The notes under the pieces are model-generated. The model was not told the DNA's origin. It saw nothing but the letters and a program-made list of their open reading frames with translations, and did not search any database. Of a DNA stretch of 48,748 bases, positions 28,569 through 37,772 are shown in pieces. This DNA comes from Oxalobacteraceae bacterium (GTDB taxonomy: Bacteria; Pseudomonadota; Gammaproteobacteria; Burkholderiales; Burkholderiaceae_D). Position numbers and translations under genes: made by a program. Every line of letters starts with the position of its first letter. Within the stretch, counting starts at the first letter, position 1. Where the stretch lies: contig JAIXYM010000060.1 in NCBI GenBank assembly GCA_027490255.1, positions 1-48,748 of the forward strand, written 5' to 3'.

Positions 28569-31280
28569 ATGTCGCACAACACGCTTGATACGCTCAGGGA
28601 ATTCAAATTTTCTGGCAGCAAAAAAGCCCAGCTCTATTCACTGCCCGCCTTGCAGAAATCTTTGGGAAAGAATATCGATCGACTGCCCGTATCGATACGC
28701 ATCGTGCTCGAATCAGTACTGCGTAACTGCGACGGCAAAAAGGTCACCGAAGCACATGTACGTCAGCTCGCCAATTGGAAGCCCAATGCAGCGCGTACCG
28801 ATGAAATCCCCTTCGTGGTCGCCCGCGTCGTGCTGCAGGACTTTACCGGCGTTCCCTTGCTCGCCGACCTCGCTGCCATGCGTGGTGTTGCAGAGAAAAT
28901 GGGTAAGAACCCAAAAAACATCGAGCCGCTCGTTCCCGTTGATCTGGTCGTCGATCACTCGGTGCAGATCGATCATTTCCGCGAAAAGAACGCGCTTGAT
29001 TTGAACATGAAGCTGGAATTCCAGCGCAATAATGAACGCTACCAGTTCATGAAATGGGGCATGCAAGCGTTTGATACGTTTGGCGTGGTCCCTCCCGGTT
29101 TCGGTATTGTTCACCAGGTCAATCTAGAGTATCTGGCACGCGGTGTTCACCATCGTGATGGTGTGTACTATCCCGATACACTGGTCGGCACAGACTCGCA
29201 CACCACGATGATCAATGGCATTGGCGTCGTTGGCTGGGGCGTAGGCGGCATCGAAGCCGAAGCCGGCATGCTCGGTCAACCGGTTTACTTCCTCACGCCG
29301 GATGTCGTTGGCGTTAACCTCACTGGCGTATTGCGCGAAGGCGTGACGGCGACCGATCTGGTACTGACGATCACCGAAATGCTGCGCAAAGAAAAAGTCG
29401 TCGGCAAATTTGTCGAATTCTTTGGTGAAGGTACTGCATCCCTGTCCCTGACAGACCGTGCAACAATCGCGAACATGGCGCCAGAGTACGGCGCGACCAT
29501 GGGTTTCTTCCCCGTAGACGAAGCAACCATCGATTACTTCCATGGCACCGGCCGCACCAAGGCAGAAATCGATGCCTTCGAAGCCTATTTCAAAGCACAA
29601 AACCTGTTCGGCATTCCGAAAGCTGGCGATATCGACTACAGCAAAGTGGTCAAGCTCGATCTGACATCGGTCGCACCTTCACTCGCAGGCCCCAAGCGTC
29701 CGCAGGACCGTATCGAAATCGGCCATGTGAAATCAACCTTCCGTGATCTGTTCGCCAAGCCCGTCGCTGACAATGGCTTCAACAAAAAAGCTGATGATCT
29801 CGACGCCGAGTACACCAACGCAGACGGCGTACATCTCAAAAACGGTGACGTGCTAATCGCAGCAATCACCTCCTGCACCAACACCTCCAACCCGAGCGTG
29901 TTGCTGGCTGCCGGCCTGCTCGCCAAAAAAGCAGTCGCTGCCGGTCTGACTGTGGCACCGCATATCAAGACATCACTCGCGCCTGGGTCGCGTGTCGTCA
30001 CCAAGTATCTGGAGTCAGCAGGATTACTCTCCGACCTCGAGACACTCGGCTTTGGCGTGACTGCCTATGGCTGCACGACCTGTATCGGCAATGCAGGCGA
30101 CCTGACACCGGCAATGAACGAAGCGATCGTGAAAAACGACGTGGTCGCGGCTGCGGTGTTGTCGGGTAACCGTAACTTCGAAGCACGTATTCACCCTAAC
30201 ATTCGCGCCAACTTCCTCGCATCGCCACCTTTAGTGGTCGCTTACGCCATCGCGGGCAATGTCACGATTGATCTGATGACTGAGCCACTGGGCAAAGGCA
30301 AAAACGGCCGTGATATTTACATCGGCGACATCTGGCCCACGAGCGCGGAAATCAACAAGCTCATGAAGCATGCGATGAACGCAAAAACCTTCAAAGACAA
30401 TTACGCTGACGTCAAAGGCGCACCCGGCAAGCTGTGGGAAGACATTCGTGGCGTTGCCAGCGGCGAAGTCTACAACTGGCCTAAATCCACGTACATCGCC
30501 GAGCCACCGTTCTTCGGTGACTTCGAGATGCAACCCAAGGCTGCCGCTACCCGCATCACTGGTGCACGCGCGTTGGGCGTGTTCGGTGACTCGATTACCA
30601 CCGACCACATTTCGCCCGCTGGTTCCATCAAGGAATCCAGCCCGGCCGGTAAATGGCTGCTCGCGAATGGCGTCCTCAAAGCCGACTTCAACTCCTATGG
30701 CTCACGACGCGGCAATCATGAAATTATGATGCGCGGTACCTTCGCCAATGTCCGTATCAAGAACCTGATGATTCCAGCACAGCCAGATGGCTCGCGCGTC
30801 GAAGGCGGCCTCACGATTCATCAGCCCACTGGTCAGGAAATGTCGATCTACGATGCCGCAATGAAGTACGTCGCTGACGATGTACCAACCATGATCTTCG
30901 CAGGCGAAGAATATGGCACCGGTTCATCGCGCGACTGGGCTGCCAAAGGCACGCAACTGCTCGGCGTTAAAGTCGTGGTTGCGCGGTCATTCGAGCGCAT
31001 CCATCGCTCGAATCTGGTCGGCATGGGCGTACTGCCGCTGCAATTCATCGGTAGCGACAGCGTCTCATCGCTCGGCATTACCGGCAACGAGAGCTTCGAC
31101 CTGCTGGGTCTGGAAAATGACATCAAGCCTCAACAGGAAGTCACGCTCGTGATCCACCGTGCAAATGGTCAGAGCCAGCAAGTCAAGTTGCTACTGCGTA
31201 TTGATACCCCAATCGAAGTGGATTACTACCACCATGGTGGCATCCTGCCCTTCGTGCTGCGTCAGTTGCTCGCTGCCTGA
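28569..31280 (+). CDS. acnA: Aconitate hydratase AcnA
   Basis: Aconitase isomerises citrate to isocitrate through a [4Fe-4S] cluster and, when iron-free, can bind mRNA. The 903-residue protein is of the AcnA/IRP type. Cluster cysteines lie in [20 protein letters not shown] and in [13 protein letters not shown]. Other signatures are [37 protein letters not shown], the C-terminal swivel domain with [16 protein letters not shown], and [20 protein letters not shown] with the substrate-binding Ser/Arg. A GGAGAG site lies 6 bases before the ATG. It is an orphan aconitase next to mdh, gltA and sdh, so it probably serves the aerobic TCA cycle. Confidence 0.96.
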   Translation: MSHNTLDTLREFKFSGSKKAQLYSLPALQKSLGKNIDRLPVSIRIVLESVLRNCDGKKVTEAHVRQLANWKPNAARTDEIPFVVARVVLQDFTGVPLLADLAAMRGVAEKMGKNPKNIEPLVPVDLVVDHSVQIDHFREKNALDLNMKLEFQRNNERYQFMKWGMQAFDTFGVVPPGFGIVHQVNLEYLARGVHHRDGVYYPDTLVGTDSHTTMINGIGVVGWGVGGIEAEAGMLGQPVYFLTPDVVGVNLTGVLREGVTATDLVLTITEMLRKEKVVGKFVEFFGEGTASLSLTDRATIANMAPEYGATMGFFPVDEATIDYFHGTGRTKAEIDAFEAYFKAQNLFGIPKAGDIDYSKVVKLDLTSVAPSLAGPKRPQDRIEIGHVKSTFRDLFAKPVADNGFNKKADDLDAEYTNADGVHLKNGDVLIAAITSCTNTSNPSVLLAAGLLAKKAVAAGLTVAPHIKTSLAPGSRVVTKYLESAGLLSDLETLGFGVTAYGCTTCIGNAGDLTPAMNEAIVKNDVVAAAVLSGNRNFEARIHPNIRANFLASPPLVVAYAIAGNVTIDLMTEPLGKGKNGRDIYIGDIWPTSAEINKLMKHAMNAKTFKDNYADVKGAPGKLWEDIRGVASGEVYNWPKSTYIAEPPFFGDFEMQPKAAATRITGARALGVFGDSITTDHISPAGSIKESSPAGKWLLANGVLKADFNSYGSRRGNHEIMMRGTFANVRIKNLMIPAQPDGSRVEGGLTIHQPTGQEMSIYDAAMKYVADDVPTMIFAGEEYGTGSSRDWAAKGTQLLGVKVVVARSFERIHRSNLVGMGVLPLQFIGSDSVSSLGITGNESFDLLGLENDIKPQQEVTLVIHRANGQSQQVKLLLRIDTPIEVDYYHHGGILPFVLRQLLAA

Positions 31281-31292
31281 TAGTCGAACCGT

Positions 31293-31316
31293 CAGCCGGC
31301 GCCTGATAGCCGGCTG
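31293..31316 (+). other. 8-bp hairpin without T-run after acnA
   Basis: CAGCCGGC (31293-31300) pairs with GCCGGCTG (31309-31316) around an 8-base loop, 12 bases after the acnA stop. There is no T-run behind it, so it is more likely a 3'-end stabilising or processing element, or part of read-through into the next small gene, than an intrinsic terminator. Confidence 0.5.
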
Positions 31317-31357
31317 AGGTCTTAAATGCTGGAAACCAAAAATATTCGGAGACACTT

Positions 31358-31582
31358 ATGTGGAAAATTCTCGTCGCGTTCATCATTTTTGCCGCGATTT
31401 CACTGTTCGTACTTTTCAAATCCGACGGCAGCATTAGCATGCAAGGCGAAGCCGCCGGCCATGATGCGACGCAAGCACATGAAGAAAACAAACCAGCCGC
31501 TGAGGCACCCGCCGCTGATAAAGCGCCTACCGCAGCACCTGCCGCAGCACCTGCTGCTTCAACAGAGCCCGAGAAGAAGTAA
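31358..31582 (+). CDS. Small single-span membrane protein with Ala/Pro-rich tail
   Basis: A 74-residue protein with one N-terminal membrane segment (WKILVAFIIFAAISLFVLF) and a hydrophilic, low-complexity tail made largely of Ala, Pro, Glu and Lys (AEAPAADKAPTAAPAAAPAA). The membrane segment has few flanking positives and may act as an uncleaved anchor. A GGAG-type site (GGAGACACTT) precedes the ATG and a terminator follows 28 bases after the stop, which supports a real gene. I know no family for it. It lies 77 bases after acnA. Confidence 0.65.
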   Translation: MWKILVAFIIFAAISLFVLFKSDGSISMQGEAAGHDATQAHEENKPAAEAPAADKAPTAAPAAAPAASTEPEKK

Positions 31583-31610
31583 AGTTTTCGGGTTTATCGA
31601 CAGATTTACC

Positions 31611-31633
31611 AGCGCGGCTTGTCCGCGCTTTTT
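31611..31633 (+). terminator. Rho-independent terminator after the acnA region
   Basis: A 7-bp GC-rich stem (AGCGCGG / CCGCGCT) with a 5-base loop runs into five T's at 31629-31633. It ends transcription of the small membrane-protein gene, and possibly of acnA. Confidence 0.85.
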
Positions 31634-31727
31634 GTTTGGAACATCTCGAACATCTCGAACATCAACAGCCTTACCGGGTGACTTCCATTAGAATCGGACT
31701 TTCAACTCATAACCAGTCTGTCCCCGA

Positions 31728-32975
31728 ATGCGCCGCCTGCAAACCACCCCTACCCGAAAATTTTCTGCCGACAGTCAGCGTCTGGCCTCACTAGCGCAAT
31801 CCATTGCGCGTGCCTATAGTCGACTCGAAGAGCGCGGCTGGGGAGAACGTTTGGATCAGGCTTTAAAAAAATTACTGGCAGGCAATCAACAGCAAGCTAT
31901 CGACAGCGCGCTTGACCATTTGTTTCATACTGATCTCGACGCCTACGACGTCCTACTCGATGCCATTGAAGCGGTCAGTTCAAGCTGCCGTCTTGATCAC
32001 GATGGAAAAACTTATGACGCCCTGCTGTTAGCGGTACCCATACTTGCATGGACGCGTTTTTCGATTGCATCGGGTCACATTGCAGCAACAACACTGCAAA
32101 CCATCGCAGCTCATCTGCATGGCCATATTCTTGCGACCGGGACTCGGACTGCCATTGCACCGGCACTGTATTCGATCGATCAATTACCACGCACCTATTG
32201 CGAGACTTATCAGCTAGCGCAGCGCATGAGCGAGGCCGCACTGACGGGCAAATCTGCCGATGCACCCAACGCATTGCCAGAGACGGCGGCATTTCTGGCG
32301 GACACACGCTATCTGTTGCTGGTCGTGACTGCAGAGGAAGGACAGCCCTTGCTGCGCTGGCAGGAGGAAGAAGCCGGTTCCAGCTTACAGTCCAGCAGCA
32401 GCGCAGCACTGACGCAATGGCAAACACAGGCAGGTCCCAATCTGCAGAATCTGCTGCCGGGCTGCGGTATCGAACTGTTACTGCCAGGTGCATACTACGT
32501 CGCGTGTCGCGAAGCCGACAAGGCCATCCGCCCCATCTCATTACGCGCTGCGGTCAACTACCTGACCACAGCACTCGCCACGGAACCAGGACAACTCGAG
32601 GTCATCATTGCCGGCTTTGGCGATGAAGCCAATGGCATGCGCGTCGATGAGCTCAGGATCAGTTTTGGGGTCGTCGACAACTCGGATGTTTACTACGGCG
32701 TGGTGTGGCCACTGTATGACGACGAAAGTGCGGAGGACTATCTAGCCACGATCAGCACGCGCCGGCTCGGCATACAGACACCCCAGTCACCGACACAGCA
32801 AATCATCGCTGTACTAAGAGAAGCTGGGGTCACGCGCATACAGCAAGTCGATACCGTTTTCCCGCCAGAGTTTTGCGATGACTGCGGCTCGCCGTTGTTT
32901 TGCGATTCGGCCGAGGACATCGTGCATGCCGAAATGCCTGAGGAGTCCGCACAAAATCATGGCCATCTACATTGA
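31728..32975 (+). CDS. DUF2863 family protein
   Basis: A 415-residue soluble protein that matches, from memory of the family, the betaproteobacterial DUF2863 proteins. It has an N-terminal helical half ([40 protein letters not shown]), a glycine-rich central segment ([20 protein letters not shown]), and a C-terminal alpha/beta part that closes with a cysteine cluster, [16 protein letters not shown], a possible zinc site. No catalytic motif is obvious. The function of the family is unknown. It is monocistronic, between a terminator and tRNA-Pro, and is the last core gene before the accessory region. Confidence 0.75.
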   Translation: MRRLQTTPTRKFSADSQRLASLAQSIARAYSRLEERGWGERLDQALKKLLAGNQQQAIDSALDHLFHTDLDAYDVLLDAIEAVSSSCRLDHDGKTYDALLLAVPILAWTRFSIASGHIAATTLQTIAAHLHGHILATGTRTAIAPALYSIDQLPRTYCETYQLAQRMSEAALTGKSADAPNALPETAAFLADTRYLLLVVTAEEGQPLLRWQEEEAGSSLQSSSSAALTQWQTQAGPNLQNLLPGCGIELLLPGAYYVACREADKAIRPISLRAAVNYLTTALATEPGQLEVIIAGFGDEANGMRVDELRISFGVVDNSDVYYGVVWPLYDDESAEDYLATISTRRLGIQTPQSPTQQIIAVLREAGVTRIQQVDTVFPPEFCDDCGSPLFCDSAEDIVHAEMPEESAQNHGHLH

Positions 32976-33014
32976 TGTGTCTAGACGCGCTGCATCCGCG
33001 CAGGCCGGCTCTGA

Positions 33015-33020
33015 TATAAT
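33015..33020 (+). promoter_or_regulatory. -10 box of the tRNA-Pro promoter
   Basis: A perfect TATAAT lies 12 bases before the first tRNA base, with a GC-rich discriminator behind it, as is usual for stable-RNA promoters. No good -35 hexamer is seen at the right distance (the sequence there is TGCATC or similar). Confidence 0.5.
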
Positions 33021-33031
33021 CCGCGGTTCGT

Positions 33032-33108
33032 CGGGGCGTGGCGCAGCCTGGTAGCGCACTTGCATGGGGTGCAAGGGGTCGCGAGTTCGAATCCCGCCGC
33101 CCCGACCA
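33032..33108 (+). tRNA. tRNA-Pro, anticodon GGG
   Basis: A 77-nt cloverleaf. The acceptor stem pairs CGGGGCG with CGCCCCG. The D-loop contains GCCTGGTAGC. The anticodon stem CTTGC / GCAAG closes the loop ATGGGGT, giving anticodon GGG (reads CCC). The T-arm has GAGTTCGAATCC, and the 3' CCA is encoded. The gene directly borders the accessory region, and its 3' end is a typical integration target. Confidence 0.95.
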
Positions 33109-33124
33109 TTAGAATCAAGTACTT

Positions 33125-33150
33125 AAGCCAATCTTCGGATTGGCTTTTTT
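33125..33150 (+). terminator. Rho-independent terminator after tRNA-Pro
   Basis: A 9-bp stem (AAGCCAATC / GATTGGCTT) closed by the stable TTCG tetraloop and followed by six T's. It lies 17 bases after the tRNA. Confidence 0.93.
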
Positions 33151-33173
33151 GCTTTCTGGGGCCAGATCACGAA

Positions 33174-33197
33174 AAAGTGCCCAACAAAGTGCCCAAC
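33174..33197 (+). repeat. Perfect tandem 12-bp repeat beside tRNA-Pro
   Basis: AAAGTGCCCAAC occurs twice head-to-tail, and a third partial copy (AAA) follows. Its position about 65 bases past the tRNA 3' end suggests integrase arm-type binding sites left by an integrated element. That is an inference. Confidence 0.6.
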
Positions 33198-33522
33198 AAA
33201 TTCGCAAGCTTGAGCAATGATACTCAGCGCTGGTAAGAGCAACCGCAAATCTTCTCGCGCCTCCGAGACTAAACCGCCTAACTGGACTAAGGCCACTAAA
33301 ATTGCTGATAAGGTCTCAATCTGTTACCTGGCGCCATGCAATGCGGTTGAGGGAGTTAGAAGCTTTTTTACTGGTGTGCTAGTAAATTCCGCATCACTAA
33401 CTTTATACCGTCGCGATACATCGCTTTTTTAGTGACCGTGGATTCGAATCCTTGTTGGAGATCCTAGGGCAGGAGACCGATTATGGTGGGCCCGCTGAAG
33501 TATGGCTGCCTCAGCAGGCCAC
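33198..33522. other. Gene-poor tRNA-flanking stretch; possible integrase relic
   Basis: No convincing gene. A short plus-strand frame at 33217-33432 contains ATKIADKVSICYLAP and later SLTLYRRDTSLF, loosely like the N-terminal part of tRNA-targeting tyrosine integrases (xKLxDxxGLYLLVxP ... LALGxYPxTSL). If so it is badly eroded; similarity is weak. A 12-bp palindrome, GGATTCGAATCC (33440-33451), shares TTCGAATCC with the T-arm of the tRNA. An imperfect hairpin (about 33485-33523) overlaps the stop of the large minus-strand gene, without a T-run. Confidence 0.3.
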
Positions 33523-36500
33523 CTACGATCTCTGACCTGCTTCCCTGTGTAGCAGAATCAGCGGCATGAATCGTTTGCGGAAACGTCCTTTCGGTTCTTC
33601 CGTACCGAGGTTCAAGGAAAGGAGCTCTTCTCGGAACTTAGCCGCCGATGGCGAATGACCAGCGGCCAGCGAAATCTCGACACCCAGTGCAAGGATTACA
33701 GCCCAGTCCATTTGGCTGCCGACATCATCGGCATCTAGCAGAGCCCGAAAGGTTGCGGAGGCTTGTGAGTGAATATCTTGGGCTCGATCCAAGTTGCCCA
33801 AAGCAAGTTCTGCGCGCACCAAACTCGCTTGACCCACGGCCACGTTGCGCCGCTTTGTGGGGTCTTCATAATCGCTATCTAGTACATTCTGCGCGAGCTT
33901 AAGGTACTCGCTGAAGGCCTCGCGCGCGGCCTCGAAGTCTGCAATCGCCTCTAGGACACTGCCGATCTGGTTGTAGCAAGACGATAGTTCATCATCCGCC
34001 TCGGAGGGGTTCTCGGATCGAGATGCCATCGCCAGACGGAATTCCAGTTCTCGCTGCCAACACAGTGCGGCCTCCGACAACTGGCCCAACTGTTCAAGTA
34101 GGTCTCCTAGGTGGTAAAGCATTTCAGCTTTATCGAAATCATTAACCTCATCCGAAAACTCAATAATGGCGATAGATTTTCGAAAGGCTTCAAGCGCACC
34201 TTCCAAGTTGCCCTGCTTCCTGAGCACTTGACCAACTCGGTTCTGTGCAATCGCAAACTCTCGCTGCGCCTTTGCGCTCTCGGGCTCTTGAATTGCAAGC
34301 TGTTTGTTGAGATCTAAACTCCTGTTAAAAGCATCAAGAGCTGTTAAAAGATCTCCTCGAGCTTGTGCCTCCGCACCCAAGCTATGCAATGCAATGCTCA
34401 GCTCTCGTAGATATCGTGAATGTTGAGGATTGTTATCTTTTAACTTTTTTAAGATGGCAATTCCTTTATTAAAATATTTTTTATAATTTTCAAAATCGGT
34501 ATTAGATTTAGAGATTACGGCGCCGAGTTTTATGTATGCGTCTGCCAAGTCTAGGTCTAGTTGTTCGAAGCCAAGATTCTTAGAAGCGGCCAACTCACGT
34601 ATTGATACAGCTCGACTCAGAAGCTCCTTAGCCTCGATATAGGAACGTTTATCCTTTAAATGCAACGCAAGATTTTCTAGCTTGGTGGCCGTATCTGGAT
34701 GGCGAGAACCTAAGATTTCTTCCGTGATAGCAAGTGCTTCTCTATGTAGCGATTCAACCTCTTCGTCACCTTCTGATTCCTCAAGGAGAAGGGCAATATG
34801 CGATAAAACAAGTGCAGTATCAGTGTGTTTTCTACCATGCACTTTTTCACATATTGATAGGGCACGGCGGAATCCCAGCTCTGACTCCAAAAACTCTCCC
34901 TTTTTTTTCATGAGACTAGAGAGATTAATCAATCCCCGCACGATTACCCGATGAAATTCTCCATGCACCAACAGTTCATTTTCAAGAGCCTTTCTCAAAA
35001 AGATCTCCGCCTGAGCAAGATCTCCTTTCTCTTGTAGTAGAAGGGCGATGTTGTTCAAGGATGTGCTCACATGCGAATGAAGTGGACCAAGACTGCTTTC
35101 AACAATTTTTAATGATCGCTGTAGTAAATTGAGTGATCTATCAAAATCGCCTAAATCCATAAAAATCAGGGCGAGATTATTAATGCTCGAGGCTGTTATA
35201 GGATGCTCGGCGCCAATCGACCGCTGGCGCAACAACAAACTCTTTGTCTGAAAATGCAATGCACCTTCGAAATCAGCTTTTGCTCTAAGTAACTCTGCAA
35301 GATTATTGAAACTTACTGCGATATCCGGATGTTGGGCGCCTAGTACTATTTCGCGAATCGCTACAGCCCAGCGCAACATTCCTTCCGCCTCGTCATATTT
35401 ACCCTGATCGGTTAGTACATGCGCAAGATCATTCAAGCATCGCGCAGTTCTTGAATCTTGTTCCCCAAAGTTCTTGAGGTAAAAATTGAGTGCGCTACGA
35501 AGCAGCGATTCTGATTTTTTATTGTTTCCTGTTTCGCGCAATACCTCAGCCCAATCGCATGCGCGAGTCACGGCAACTTCACTGTTAGCGCCGTGAATCT
35601 CCACAGAAACCTTTAGAGCCCTTTCCGCTAGCCCTTCGATAAACGAACTCCTAAAACCTCTTCCACTTTCTCTTAAAAAATTGACCAATTGGCTAGCAAC
35701 ATCTCCCGAACGGCTACCCGCTAACTTCCAACGCTTCCATGCGCTTCTTAGTTTGTCCTCAATTAGCGTCTTGCCTTGTACATGCTCTAGCGACAACCAA
35801 TAACCGATATGCTCCTCAGTTGATCTAAAATTGTGCATAGTCTCGAAACCTTCAAGACTTGTTAACCACCGCTGCATCGCTCGCCAAGCCCGGCATTGGG
35901 TTAGCTGGAAAGGAACCTCCTCCGCCATGCGCGCTTGATTTGACTGATGTACAAAGTACCTAGCAAGAGATCGGCGTAGGCGTTGCCGAGAGTAATCGGA
36001 ATGCAGGAGTCGTTCTTCAACAGCAAGTCGAATAAACTGATGTGCGAATGTGATCTTCCCGTTGGCCTCTAGGAGCGCTTCGCCCAGCGCAGTTCGTATG
36101 GGCGCCCATGTAGCGAGCTTCAGACCGGCAATGCCTAAGATCTCCTTTTCAGTGAGCCCTGCCCTTGAAGCCCAGATCGAAGTGAGTGCGGCCCTCACCG
36201 CCCTCTCGCCACAATCGCCCTCCACCCGCTCGATCACCTTCTCGAAGAGATCATCAATCGTCTTGCTACCCAGGTAGTGCGCGAGCCGCTCGGTAAGTTG
36301 TTCATGTACCCCGAATAGACGTAATTCCTCCGCGAGGGTCCGGGTGAACAGCGGGTTGCCTGACAGCGGGTGAGACATAACCTCTGCCGTGAGGTTCTTG
36401 GACAGCGTCTTGTTGAAACGAGCTAGGTAGGTGGTCAGCAACGTCCTCCGCTCTGGCTTTGTCAAGGGCTTGACGATGATGACCTTCCAGCGCGGGCTAT

Positions 36501-37677
36501 GGCCTTCCAGACCCTCCGCTTTGGTCTTGAGTGCCTGCAGCACCGGCCCAGTCAAGCACGAGACGACGAAGTGCACGCCCTGCGGCAGGAAAGCCGGCCA
36601 CCAGCGCAGGTCTAGCTGGTCGGTCAGGTTGTTGAGTGCGTCGAGCACAAAAACGAACCGCGTCTTGCGCTTGCGTGCCCAAGCGCTGGACGTGGCTAGC
36701 CAAACCGGCAAACTGTCCATTAGCTTTTGTGGGTCTGACTCAATCTCTTCGCCGCTGTTTGTCTGCCGCTTGATGAATTCTATGAGCCTGCGCACCAGCG
36801 CGTGCGGGTCAGCCGAGTTGGCGCTTGCCCCCAAATAGTGTTCGTGGACGGGATACTTGGGGTGTCGCTTGCGGTAACTCTCGAAGAAATTAGCCAGCAG
36901 TGCGCTCTTGCCGCCGCCTGAAACACCCTCGACGACGATGCGCTGCGCGCCGGACTCGAGAGCCGCTGTCAACTGAGCTTGGTAGCGCTCGCCACCCAGA
37001 TACAGACGCCTGCGCGGTGAAGCGTAGGCCTCGTGGCGCATGGACTCGCGCTCTAGGGCATCGGGCACGGAGGAGGCCGGGAACTCGGCGTCCAGCAGCT
37101 CCCACAGGTCGCGCTCCAGCCGCTTGGCTAGGGCCCCAGGGTCTCGGTAGGCGACTATGGAGTAGCCGCTGGCCTTGATGCGGCCTTTGAGGCTCTGCTG
37201 GCGTTCTCTTTCATCAGGCGAGGACGGTACGAACTCACCACCCTTGGACTTGGCATACTTGGAAGAGCGGAAGTAGAAAAAAGCCCGTCCTTTCATACGC
37301 CGTTTGTTGAGCACGCCGTGCAGGATCTCCAGCTCGGTCACGCTCTTGCCACCCTGGTGCTTATTCAGCCACGGCTGGCGCTCGATAAGGTCAGGCGCAA
37401 AGCCCTCTGCCGGTGGAATCCAGCCGTAGCGCTCACCCAGCATGCCGATGAAATAAGGCCTTGCGCGATCGATCTCAGCAAGGCAAATGGGCAGCACTTC
37501 GCCGCGCTCGGCCTGGTCCACCGTGATGCCCCAGCGTAGATCCAAGTCGACCAGTTCGATGAATCGGTCCTTTAGGCGCGCGCGCAGGGCAGGAAAGACC
37601 CGCCGCACCAGCAAGTCCCGCTCCTCACCAAAGTCGCGAAAGGTGCTGGAAATGAAGATACGGATGGTACGAGACAT
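33523..37677 (-). CDS. DUF4062-NACHT/STAND ATPase with kinesin-light-chain-type TPR array
   Basis: A 1384-residue protein of three parts. Residues 1-200 are a DUF4062 domain (RIFISSTFRDFGEERDLLVR, then IDRARPYFIGMLGERYGW). Residues about 225-650 form a NACHT/STAND ATPase: Walker A GVSGGGKS at 251-258, Walker B RFVFVLDALNNL at 340-351, the GNPLF motif at 440-444, then a winged-helix-like stretch. From about 670 to 1240 run 42-residue TPRs of the kinesin-light-chain sort (VLGAQHPDIAVSFNNLAELL and similar). The order resembles nephrocystin-3/TEP1-type eukaryotic proteins and bacterial STAND sensors. In such proteins the repeats usually sense a ligand and the NTPase oligomerises; no nuclease, protease or pore effector is seen, so DUF4062 may be the output. 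It is the second gene after the AAA+ gene (95-base gap). Base use changes along the gene. Confidence 0.85.
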   Translation of the reverse strand: MSRTIRIFISSTFRDFGEERDLLVRRVFPALRARLKDRFIELVDLDLRWGITVDQAERGEVLPICLAEIDRARPYFIGMLGERYGWIPPAEGFAPDLIERQPWLNKHQGGKSVTELEILHGVLNKRRMKGRAFFYFRSSKYAKSKGGEFVPSSPDERERQQSLKGRIKASGYSIVAYRDPGALAKRLERDLWELLDAEFPASSVPDALERESMRHEAYASPRRRLYLGGERYQAQLTAALESGAQRIVVEGVSGGGKSALLANFFESYRKRHPKYPVHEHYLGASANSADPHALVRRLIEFIKRQTNSGEEIESDPQKLMDSLPVWLATSSAWARKRKTRFVFVLDALNNLTDQLDLRWWPAFLPQGVHFVVSCLTGPVLQALKTKAEGLEGHSPRWKVIIVKPLTKPERRTLLTTYLARFNKTLSKNLTAEVMSHPLSGNPLFTRTLAEELRLFGVHEQLTERLAHYLGSKTIDDLFEKVIERVEGDCGERAVRAALTSIWASRAGLTEKEILGIAGLKLATWAPIRTALGEALLEANGKITFAHQFIRLAVEERLLHSDYSRQRLRRSLARYFVHQSNQARMAEEVPFQLTQCRAWRAMQRWLTSLEGFETMHNFRSTEEHIGYWLSLEHVQGKTLIEDKLRSAWKRWKLAGSRSGDVASQLVNFLRESGRGFRSSFIEGLAERALKVSVEIHGANSEVAVTRACDWAEVLRETGNNKKSESLLRSALNFYLKNFGEQDSRTARCLNDLAHVLTDQGKYDEAEGMLRWAVAIREIVLGAQHPDIAVSFNNLAELLRAKADFEGALHFQTKSLLLRQRSIGAEHPITASSINNLALIFMDLGDFDRSLNLLQRSLKIVESSLGPLHSHVSTSLNNIALLLQEKGDLAQAEIFLRKALENELLVHGEFHRVIVRGLINLSSLMKKKGEFLESELGFRRALSICEKVHGRKHTDTALVLSHIALLLEESEGDEEVESLHREALAITEEILGSRHPDTATKLENLALHLKDKRSYIEAKELLSRAVSIRELAASKNLGFEQLDLDLADAYIKLGAVISKSNTDFENYKKYFNKGIAILKKLKDNNPQHSRYLRELSIALHSLGAEAQARGDLLTALDAFNRSLDLNKQLAIQEPESAKAQREFAIAQNRVGQVLRKQGNLEGALEAFRKSIAIIEFSDEVNDFDKAEMLYHLGDLLEQLGQLSEAALCWQRELEFRLAMASRSENPSEADDELSSCYNQIGSVLEAIADFEAAREAFSEYLKLAQNVLDSDYEDPTKRRNVAVGQASLVRAELALGNLDRAQDIHSQASATFRALLDADDVGSQMDWAVILALGVEISLAAGHSPSAAKFREELLSLNLGTEEPKGRFRKRFMPLILLHREAGQRS

Positions 37678-37772
37678 GGAAACCCTGAGTGCACAACCTT
37701 AACTAACAAGAGCCCAATGACGATGATCTAGGTTAAGTGACGCATCCAGTCGGGACATTAAATCGACTAAAT

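Noticed and set aside
33440-33451. GGATTCGAATCC as a second attachment site or tRNA fragment
   Set aside because: Only nine bases match the tRNA T-arm and the motif is common to many tRNAs; too short to call an att site.
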